NCBI GenBank assembly: GCA_903830725.1
Contig: CAIKVH010000078.1
Coordinates: 1 to 32,845, forward strand
Length of the DNA stretch: 32,845 nt
Direction of reading: 5' to 3'
From: an uncultured Burkholderiales bacterium
Lineage (GTDB): Bacteria; Pseudomonadota; Gammaproteobacteria; Burkholderiales; Burkholderiaceae_C
The translations under genes and the position numbers were made by a program. Below the pieces are notes generated by a model. The model made no database searches, had not been told where the DNA came from, and saw nothing but the letters and a program-made list of their open reading frames with translations. Below, one piece after another: positions 25,848 through 32,845 of this stretch (positions are counted from its first letter, which is position 1; each line of letters starts with the position of its first letter).

Positions 25848-28490
25848 TCAGGTCGATGCTGCCTCGAGGAGCTCATTTTCCATTTCCAATTGCGATTTGT
25901 TTTGTTGGAGTGCCGAGCCTTCTATCAAGAAAATATCCTCAACCCGCTCGCCCAAGGTCGTTATTTTTGCTAGCTTCAGGTTGATTTGATGTTTGGCCAA
26001 TATCCTAGCTATTGTAAAAAGCAAACCTGCTTTATCACTTGCAGAAACACTTAGAACCCAGTGCTGAGCGCGCTCGTCAGGGAGTAAGGTGACCCGCGGG
26101 GTGATGGGAAAGTGTTTTACGCGTCTTGATAGGCGTCCTTTGCTTGGCGAAGGCAATGGGGCTTCTAGCTCAATCGTTTTGGCAAGTCCTGACTCAACTG
26201 CGCTAACAAGTTCTCGGTAATGGGTGACGGAGTCCGACGTTACGACTTGGAAAGTATCAAGGGCGTAACCGTTTTTTGCGGTGTGAATTTTAGCGTCCAA
26301 GATGCTGAAATGGGCTTGATCAAAGAATCCGCAAATTCTGGCGAATAAATCTGGTTGATCAGGTGTGTAGACCATGACCTGCAGGCCCTCTCCGAGTGGG
26401 GAGAGTCGGGCGCGAACGGTTACACCAACCTCAGTGTTTTTAAGTTTTGCACCCATCGTTGAGCGCATGATTTGACGGGTATGCCAGGCAATCTCAGCTG
26501 CCTCGTGACGCATAAAGTAACTGACATCCAGTGTATCCCAAAGATCCATGTGCGACTCGGGTGGGAGCCCGTACAAGGACAACATATGAAGAGCTTGTCG
26601 TTTACAGGCCTCAACGACTGCGTCAGGGTCTGGGGCACTACCGCCCAACGCTCTTGCTGTAATTCTATAGAGATCTTCTAAAAGTTTGCCCTTCCAAGCG
26701 TTCCATACTTTTGGACTTGTGCCTCTAATGTCAGCTACTGTTAACAAATAAAGGGCGGTTAAATAGCGCTCATTGCCTACCCGAGCAGCAAAGTCTTGTA
26801 TGACCTGGGTATCACTTAAATCTGATTTTTGAGCGATTCGGCTCATCGTTAAGTGTTCGTTGACTAAAAACACAACCAAGTCCGCATCGTCCTTGTCTAT
26901 TGCGTGTGCTTTACAAAAATTTCTGGCCTCAACCGCACCCAGTTCAGAGTGATCTCCGCCGCGACCCTTGGCTATATCGTGGTACAAAGCGGCAATATAG
27001 AGTATCCAGGGCTTGTCCCAGCCCGCAGCCAATTGTGAGCACAAGGGATATTCATGAGCGTGTTCGGCGATAAAGAATCGACGGACGTTTCTCAGCACCA
27101 TCAAAATATGCTGATCAACCGTGTAAACATGAAATAAATCATGCTGCATTTGGCCTACGATTCGCCGGAATGACCAAATGTAGCGACCCAGGACGGAGGT
27201 TTGGTTCATTAACCGGACGGCATGGGTGATCCCCTGGGTCTCATTCATGATTTTCATGAATGTTTCGCGGTTTACGGGGTCATGCCTGAATTTTGCGTTC
27301 ATTAAACTCCGTGCATTAAAGAGAGCTCGCAGAGTTCTTGCGGACAATCCATTGATGCCTGGAGTTGTTTGGTAAATTAAAAAAGTGCGTAATATTTGGT
27401 GTGGATCTTTGGTGTAGACATCATCATCTCGGATCTCTAACATCCCGGCTTTGTCAGCAAAATAAGAATCTATTGGTTTAGGTTCAAACGAGTTCTCTCC
27501 GCTCAAAAGTCGCTCTTCAATATTGAGCAGTAAGATTTGATTGAGTTGGGTAACTGCTTTGGCTGCCCAGTAATAACGTTTCATCAAGTCTTCACTTGCA
27601 AAGCGAGCCAGGACTGGGTTTGCCTTATCTGATTGATTGCCCAATAAAAGATTTTCAGCTACTTTGCTTTGCAGATCAAACACCAATCGATCCTCTCGCC
27701 TTCGAGCAGCGAGGTGCAATCTAAAACGAATAAGATAAAGCAAAGACTCGTTGCGCTTTATTTGTCTTGCCTCTAGTTTCGTAGCTATACCGACGTGCGC
27801 AAGTTCGTCCCAGGTGTTACCAAAACCACTGGCATTACACAACCAAAGGATCAACTGCAGATCGCGCAGTCCCCCCGGAGACTCTTTGCAATTAGGCTCG
27901 AGGGAGTAAGGGGTATTTTCGTATTTGTTGTGCCTTTGATGCATCTCAAACAACTTACTGTTGTAAAAAGATTTAGCATCGAGGTTTGACCTAAATTCAG
28001 TATAAAAATTGTCATAGAGGGTTTTGTCCCCAGCCAAAAACCTACTCTCTAAAACTGCGGTTTGAATCGTCACGTCTTTCAAGGATTCATCAATGCATTC
28101 ATTTAAATTTCTAACGCTTGATCCAATTTCTAAACCAGAATCCCAGCACGAACCTATGAATTGTTCTAATTTGCCTTTGAATTCAGTGTGTTGTTCTAGG
28201 TCATAGTCTCGGGGCAATAAAATTAATACATCCACGTCTGAGAACGGAAAAAGTTCAGCTCGACCGAAGCCCCCAACAGCAATCAACGTGAAGGGTACAA
28301 CTTTTAACCCATCAAATTGTGAGTCCCATAACGAGAGCAGGGTTTGGTCGGTTAAGTTACTGAGTTGCTTTAAAAACCTTTGAACTTGACGAGCAGATTG
28401 GATACTCTTTGGCGCATCCCACTCATTCAAGAGTTCGGCCTTTTTCAGTCTAAAGTTAAGGTCCTTGGATGGGTGTTGAATCGCATTCAT
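25848..28490 (-). CDS. glnD: Bifunctional PII uridylyltransferase/uridylyl-removing enzyme GlnD
   Basis: GlnD is the nitrogen sensor that adds or removes UMP on the PII protein in response to glutamine. From the ATG at 28490 it has 880 residues. The nucleotidyltransferase motif is GGFGRAELFPFSDVDVLIL (73-91, two Asp as metal ligands). A helical linker follows, then the HD hydrolase domain with LYHDIAKGRGGDHSE (about 500), and two C-terminal ACT domains (about 700 and 810) that bind glutamine. All four parts are present. A TTG at 28505 would give 5 more residues and overlap map by 7 nt; the ATG, 8 nt after the map stop, is preferred. It is co-transcribed with map. Confidence 0.96.
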   Translation of the reverse strand: MNAIQHPSKDLNFRLKKAELLNEWDAPKSIQSARQVQRFLKQLSNLTDQTLLSLWDSQFDGLKVVPFTLIAVGGFGRAELFPFSDVDVLILLPRDYDLEQHTEFKGKLEQFIGSCWDSGLEIGSSVRNLNECIDESLKDVTIQTAVLESRFLAGDKTLYDNFYTEFRSNLDAKSFYNSKLFEMHQRHNKYENTPYSLEPNCKESPGGLRDLQLILWLCNASGFGNTWDELAHVGIATKLEARQIKRNESLLYLIRFRLHLAARRREDRLVFDLQSKVAENLLLGNQSDKANPVLARFASEDLMKRYYWAAKAVTQLNQILLLNIEERLLSGENSFEPKPIDSYFADKAGMLEIRDDDVYTKDPHQILRTFLIYQTTPGINGLSARTLRALFNARSLMNAKFRHDPVNRETFMKIMNETQGITHAVRLMNQTSVLGRYIWSFRRIVGQMQHDLFHVYTVDQHILMVLRNVRRFFIAEHAHEYPLCSQLAAGWDKPWILYIAALYHDIAKGRGGDHSELGAVEARNFCKAHAIDKDDADLVVFLVNEHLTMSRIAQKSDLSDTQVIQDFAARVGNERYLTALYLLTVADIRGTSPKVWNAWKGKLLEDLYRITARALGGSAPDPDAVVEACKRQALHMLSLYGLPPESHMDLWDTLDVSYFMRHEAAEIAWHTRQIMRSTMGAKLKNTEVGVTVRARLSPLGEGLQVMVYTPDQPDLFARICGFFDQAHFSILDAKIHTAKNGYALDTFQVVTSDSVTHYRELVSAVESGLAKTIELEAPLPSPSKGRLSRRVKHFPITPRVTLLPDERAQHWVLSVSASDKAGLLFTIARILAKHQINLKLAKITTLGERVEDIFLIEGSALQQNKSQLEMENELLEAAST

Positions 28491-28498
28491 TTCGGCTT

Positions 28499-29311
28499 TT
28501 AACAAATAGCTGTGGATACAAAAGAGGGTAACGGCGGGCTACCCGAGGACAGCGTAAGAACTTCATAGCCAGTAGGTGTTACTAAAACGGTATGTTCCCA
28601 CTGAGCTGATAGTGAATGATCCCGGGTCACGATGGTCCAACCGTCGCCAAGTTCTTTGATATCGCGTTTGCCGGCATTGATCATGGGTTCAATGGTGAAG
28701 GTCATACCCGGGGATAACTCCTCCATGGTGCCGGGCTTGCCGTAATGCAGGACTTGGGGTTCTTCGTGAAAAACCCGACCGATACCGTGGCCACAAAACT
28801 CTCGCACTATGGAGCAACCTAAGCTTTCGGCATATTTTTGAATTGAAAATCCTATGTCGCCAAGTCTCGCACCGGGCTTGACTTGAATAATTCCGTGCCA
28901 CATTGCTTCATAGGTTATCTGGCAAAGCCTTTTAGCTGCGATAGAGGACTCCCCAATGGTGAACATTCTGCTCGTGTCCCCGTGCCAACCGTTTTTTATA
29001 ACTGTAATGTCGACATTTACGATATCTCCCTTTTTGAGGGGTTTATCGTTGGGGATTCCGTGACAAACTTGATGGTTTATTGAGGTACATATGGACTTAG
29101 GGTAGGGCTTGTAACCCGCAGGGGTGTAATTGAGGGGGGCAGGTATGGCTTGTTGAACCTCGGTAATGTAGTCGTGAGCCAGTTTATCGAGTTGATTCGT
29201 AGTTACGCCAACTTTTACATGCGGTTCTAAATAATCCAGTACCTCTGAGGCAAGTTTCCCCGCAAGGCGCATTCCCTGAATATCTTCTTCGGTCTTAATG
29301 GAAATAGTCAT
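28499..29311 (-). CDS. map: Methionine aminopeptidase type I
   Basis: This enzyme removes the initiator Met after deformylation. In its 270 residues the dinuclear metal ligands are Asp101, Asp112, His175, Glu208 and Glu239, with His84 in the active site (NHQVCHGIP). Family stretches are SICTSINHQVCHGIP, GDTSRMF, CGHGIGRVFHEEPQVLHYG and MTFTIEPM. No N-terminal zinc finger is present, so it is the short bacterial type. It is the first gene of a map-glnD pair. No Shine-Dalgarno is visible, but an extended -10-like sequence lies 6 nt before the ATG. The divergent neighbour is purL rather than the rpsB-tsf genes often found beside map. Confidence 0.97.
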   Translation of the reverse strand: MTISIKTEEDIQGMRLAGKLASEVLDYLEPHVKVGVTTNQLDKLAHDYITEVQQAIPAPLNYTPAGYKPYPKSICTSINHQVCHGIPNDKPLKKGDIVNVDITVIKNGWHGDTSRMFTIGESSIAAKRLCQITYEAMWHGIIQVKPGARLGDIGFSIQKYAESLGCSIVREFCGHGIGRVFHEEPQVLHYGKPGTMEELSPGMTFTIEPMINAGKRDIKELGDGWTIVTRDHSLSAQWEHTVLVTPTGYEVLTLSSGSPPLPSFVSTAIC

Positions 29312-29317
29312 TTCTGC

Positions 29318-29323
29318 ATTATC
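29318..29323 (-). promoter_or_regulatory. Candidate extended -10 (TGAGATAAT), leaderless start for map
   Basis: On the minus strand GATAAT is preceded by TGA, fitting an extended -10, and is followed after 6 nt by the map ATG. The -35 region is GC-rich and poor, as is common with extended -10 promoters. Confidence 0.45.
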
Positions 29324-29564
29324 TCAGGAATCCCTCGCGCCCCTCCGCTAAAATGGATATTTTGGTAGGTCTTGGGGTAGGAAAAACAGTCCGCAATTCC
29401 TCCAATTTTGGGATTTTGTTATCTGATTACAGAATTCGTTAAAACCTGGACTACTCAGAACCCTGATTTTTCATTGTCTTTGCGGGGATGGTCGATTTAA
29501 GCTGCAGGCTTGTCTAGATTCATCCTTTTACAAAATTGTTTTCCTATTTTAAAAAGATCCCTCT
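29324..29564. other. Divergent intergenic region between map and purL
   Basis: No gene is seen. The region must hold the purL promoter, but no near-consensus pair was found. Weak candidates such as TTGTCT near 29510 are not convincing. No guanine or other purine riboswitch core was recognised. There is no clear Shine-Dalgarno ahead of purL. Confidence 0.4.
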
Positions 29565-32500
29565 GTGAGCCTTATTTTTAATCAATTCTTGGGTGGTGAA
29601 GCACTAAGCTCCTTCAAGTCTGCTCAGCTTTTAAGTCGTGTCCAAAAAATTCGACCCGAAGTCTCATCGCTTGATACTCGGTTTGTTTATTGGGTCGCAT
29701 CCAATCAGCCCCTTTTATCCGCCGACCATACACTGGTTCAGCAACTTTTGGCTCCCCCAGGGGCCCAAAAGGCTGAGACCTTGCAAAGCAAATCCGAAAT
29801 AGTTAACCCGTTATGGGTCAGTCCCCGTCTTGGTACTTTGTCTCCTTGGGCTTCTAAGGCAACCGATATTGCCCATAATTGTGCACTTGAAGTTCAAAGA
29901 ATTGAGCGAGTCATTCAGTATCAGTTTTATACCAAGGGAAGTTCAAAACTTGGCTTGAAAGACATGGAGAAAATTTCTGATCTGATTTACGACAGGATGA
30001 CCGAGTCGGTTCACTTCAAACCCGAATCAGTTGAGCATCTTTTTGACGTGATTACTGCTCCTGCAATGCAAACGGTCAACATATTGCAAAATGGACGTGA
30101 CGCATTGATTCATGCCAACAAGGCCCAGGGACTTGCGCTTGCTGATGATGAAATCGATTACTTGGTAGATGCCTTCACCCGTTTGAAGCGCAATCCAACT
30201 GACGTAGAGTTATTGATGTTTGCGCAGGCAAATAGCGAGCATTGTCGGCACAAAATATTTAACGCGTCTTTCCGCATTGACGGGGTTGACCAACCGCAGT
30301 CAATGTTCTCAATGATCAGAAATACGCATCAAAAGAATCCAGAGTTCACAGTTATTGCCTATTCAGACAATGCAGCAGTTATGCAGGGCCAGATGATCGA
30401 GCGCTTTGAGGCTCGGTTTCAAACTACAAATAAAAATGAGATTCAAGACTCCCAACACCGCACTTATAAGTCATTTGAAGCTTTGAATCACATTTTGATG
30501 AAAGTCGAAACCCATAACCATCCGACAGCCATATCTCCATACGCTGGCGCGTCAACTGGTTCTGGGGGTGAAATACGCGATGAGGGCGCCACGGGCAGAG
30601 GAGCTAAGCCTAAAGCGGGACTTTGTGGGTTCACGGTTTCGAGCCTTTGGCAAGGGGAAGTGGATTTAATAAATTCAGAGCACATAAAGCCCGCACATAT
30701 GGCGAGTCCGTTACAAATTATGACCGAAGGACCACTAGGGGCTGCAGCTTTTAACAATGAATTTGGAAGGCCTAATCTAGGGGGCTACTTTAGAGAGTTC
30801 GAGCTCTCGCAAAATGGTCTCAGGTGGGGTTATCACAAGCCCATCATGATTGCCGGTGGTTTAGGGCAGATTGATGCCCGTTTGACCGAGAAAATTAAAT
30901 TTACACCTGGCTCCTTGCTCATTCAATTGGGCGGTGGTGGAATGAGAATCGGAATTGGTGGTGGGGCGGCCAGCTCGATGGCAAGTGGATCCAATGCGGT
31001 TGAGCTGGACTTTAATTCGGTTCAGCGCGACAACCCTGAAATTGAGCGTCGAGCGCAAGAGGTCATTAACCACTGTGTGGCACTCGCAGAGTCAAATCCC
31101 ATCCTAGCAATCCATGATGTTGGGGCTGGTGGCCTTTCCAACGCATTTCCTGAGTTGGTTAATGATGCTGGACAAGGGGCACGTTTTTATCTGAGGGAAG
31201 TCCCTGTTGAGGAATCGGGCATGGCTCCTCGTGAGATTTGGTGCAATGAGTCCCAGGAACGCTATGTCCTGGCAATTGATCCTGTGTCAAAGCCATTGTT
31301 TGAGTCTTTCTGCGTGCTCGAGCGATGCCCATTTGCAGTTGTTGGTATCGCAACTCAAAATACCGAACTCGTTGTAGAGGACGCTAATGCCCCTTCCTCA
31401 AATGGAGCGGGTAGTAAAACAGAGCACATTCAGCATCCAGTAGATATGCCTATGCATGTTTTGCTAGGCAAGACTCCTAAACTACATAAAGAGGTTGTCC
31501 GCTCAACGCGGACCGGCACCCCCTTGGACTTGTATCTCTCCTTATCCGAATCTATTATTAAAGTCCTTAGTCATCCAACAGTAGCCTCCAAACGCTTTTT
31601 AATCAACATCGGAGACCGCACGGTTGGGGGGCTCACCCATAGAGATCAGATGGTTGGGCCCTGGCAGGTACCGGTCGCAGATTGTGCTGTAACCTTGAGT
31701 GACTTTAAAGGCATATCGGGCGAAGCTATGAGTATGGGGGAGAGGTCCCCCTTGGCAATACTTGATCCTGCTGCTTCGGGGAGAATGTCTGTTGCTGAGT
31801 CCATTACCAACTTATTAAGTGCCCCCATTGAGTTAGAGCGTGTGAAGCTCTCAGCTAACTGGATGGCAGCTTGTGGCGAGCACGGCGAGGACGCTGCCCT
31901 TTACGATACTGTGCGTGCAGTGGGGATGGAGCTTTGTCCGGCGCTTGGTATATCCATTCCCGTCGGAAAGGATAGTCTTTCCATGAGAACCCAGTGGAGG
32001 AGTAGTGACGGAGTGGCGCACAAAGTAGTTTCACCAGTTAGTTTAGTGATTAGTGCTTTTGCGACTCTATCCTCAGTTCAAGGCACCCTGACCCCTCAAC
32101 TCCAGCGCGATGAGCTTGATACGACTCTAATTTTGATTGATTTAGGTCTGGGACAAAACCGGATGGCAGGTAGTGTTTTAGCGCAGGTTCATGATCAATT
32201 GGGAGAAACGGTTCCCGACCTGGATCATCCTAAGCAACTCATATCACTAGTGAGTGCGGTTAATGCTTTAAGAGCAGAGCAAAAAATCTTGGCCTATCAC
32301 GACAGAAGCGATGGGGGATTGTTGGCCTGTGTTTGCGAGATGGCCTTTGCGGGACAAGTGGGGGTAGCGCTTAATGTTGATATGTTGATTACTGAAGGGG
32401 ACGGTATTCAAGACTCAAAGGCTGAATACGGGGATTCTAAGAACTGGGCAACTCAGGTCAGCGCTAGGCGAGAGGAGCTAACCCTTAAAGCACTGTTTAA

Positions 32501-32845
32501 TGAGGAGATTGGGGTCGTAATTCAAGTGCTCACCCGTGACAGGGACGCAGTACTTCAGACGCTAAGAGCTCATGGGCTCGGGTCCTTCAGTCACTGTATC
32601 GGCAAAACTAGGCCGGTTGATCTGCGTCACCCTGAGTTGACGAGTGGGGTAGGTCAATTATCCATCTGGCGAGATGCCAAGGAAATATTTAGTGCACCCC
32701 TTGATGACCTTCACCAAGTTTGGGACAGTGTGAGTTGGAAGATATGTCGCGAGAGAGATAATCCAGTTTGTGCAGACCAAGAGCATGCGCTGAAGATGGA
32801 TACAAATCGAGATGGATTGTCTGTACATTTAACGCCTGCTTTTAC
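29565..32845 (+). CDS. purL: Phosphoribosylformylglycinamidine synthase PurL, large single-chain form, 3' end cut by the window
   Basis: PurL makes FGAM from FGAR, glutamine and ATP in purine synthesis. The frame is open from GTG at 29565 to the window end (1,093 codons plus 2 nt) of an expected 1,330 or so. An in-frame TAA five codons upstream makes the GTG the only reasonable start; it opens V-S-L-I-F-N-Q-F. The N-terminal PurS-like domain is followed by the linker [11 protein letters not shown], the active-site segment VETHNHPT (314-321, His319 or His317), the nucleotide loop [14 protein letters not shown] (339 on), then the second synthase half with [13 protein letters not shown] and [11 protein letters not shown]. 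The C-terminal glutaminase domain is outside the window. No frameshift was seen in the stretches translated. Confidence 0.97.
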   Translation, partial: MSLIFNQFLGGEALSSFKSAQLLSRVQKIRPEVSSLDTRFVYWVASNQPLLSADHTLVQQLLAPPGAQKAETLQSKSEIVNPLWVSPRLGTLSPWASKATDIAHNCALEVQRIERVIQYQFYTKGSSKLGLKDMEKISDLIYDRMTESVHFKPESVEHLFDVITAPAMQTVNILQNGRDALIHANKAQGLALADDEIDYLVDAFTRLKRNPTDVELLMFAQANSEHCRHKIFNASFRIDGVDQPQSMFSMIRNTHQKNPEFTVIAYSDNAAVMQGQMIERFEARFQTTNKNEIQDSQHRTYKSFEALNHILMKVETHNHPTAISPYAGASTGSGGEIRDEGATGRGAKPKAGLCGFTVSSLWQGEVDLINSEHIKPAHMASPLQIMTEGPLGAAAFNNEFGRPNLGGYFREFELSQNGLRWGYHKPIMIAGGLGQIDARLTEKIKFTPGSLLIQLGGGGMRIGIGGGAASSMASGSNAVELDFNSVQRDNPEIERRAQEVINHCVALAESNPILAIHDVGAGGLSNAFPELVNDAGQGARFYLREVPVEESGMAPREIWCNESQERYVLAIDPVSKPLFESFCVLERCPFAVVGIATQNTELVVEDANAPSSNGAGSKTEHIQHPVDMPMHVLLGKTPKLHKEVVRSTRTGTPLDLYLSLSESIIKVLSHPTVASKRFLINIGDRTVGGLTHRDQMVGPWQVPVADCAVTLSDFKGISGEAMSMGERSPLAILDPAASGRMSVAESITNLLSAPIELERVKLSANWMAACGEHGEDAALYDTVRAVGMELCPALGISIPVGKDSLSMRTQWRSSDGVAHKVVSPVSLVISAFATLSSVQGTLTPQLQRDELDTTLILIDLGLGQNRMAGSVLAQVHDQLGETVPDLDHPKQLISLVSAVNALRAEQKILAYHDRSDGGLLACVCEMAFAGQVGVALNVDMLITEGDGIQDSKAEYGDSKNWATQVSARREELTLKALFNEEIGVVIQVLTRDRDAVLQTLRAHGLGSFSHCIGKTRPVDLRHPELTSGVGQLSIWRDAKEIFSAPLDDLHQVWDSVSWKICRERDNPVCADQEHALKMDTNRDGLSVHLTPAF

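Noticed and set aside
28491-28505. TTG at 28505 as glnD start
   Set aside because: It has no ribosome site; the ATG five codons later leaves normal 8-nt spacing after map.

Overview
The window reads as chromosomal DNA of a betaproteobacterium of the order Burkholderiales. The moderate GC content, frequent TTG/GTG starts and the gene blocks dapC-dapD-dapE-prmB and smc-zipA-ligA suggest a low-GC, Polynucleobacter-like lineage. That placement is an inference from gene order and protein character, not from a marker gene. No tRNA, rRNA, CRISPR array, insertion sequence or prophage was seen.

Left part (1-8600), accessory: the 3' end of an AcrB/MexB-type RND pump gene and its outer-membrane channel lipoprotein gene (+). 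Facing them is a minus-strand set reading SnoaL-like protein, serine hydrolase, CBS-pair protein. Single genes follow with alternating orientation: a MOSC protein (+), a ROK sugar kinase (-), an MFS exporter (+), and a glutathione S-transferase (-) that ends the azlC-azlD group.

Middle (8600-17500): azlD and azlC (-), a 69-residue unknown protein (+), a small lipoprotein (-), pal with its own promoter and terminator (-), then the minus-strand cluster dapC, dapD, dapE, prmB, yheS. The cluster combines three steps of the succinylase route to meso-diaminopimelate and lysine with two translation-related genes.

Right part (17500-32845), housekeeping: smc, zipA, ligA and a type-2-like def (+), a small secreted unknown protein (-), map-glnD (-), and divergent purL (+), cut by the window end before its glutaminase domain.

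No clearly new multi-gene system was found. The most interesting signals are regulatory: (1) four genes (MFS, yheS, dapC, map) have no Shine-Dalgarno but carry a -10-like hexamer 6-7 nt before the start codon, as expected for leaderless mRNAs; (2) a perfect 9-bp inverted repeat includes the dapC start codon, with a second terminator-like stem next to it; (3) a three-copy heptamer repeat lies just before the efflux channel gene; (4) a CBS-pair protein looks like the detached cytoplasmic tail of an HPP-CBS membrane protein.
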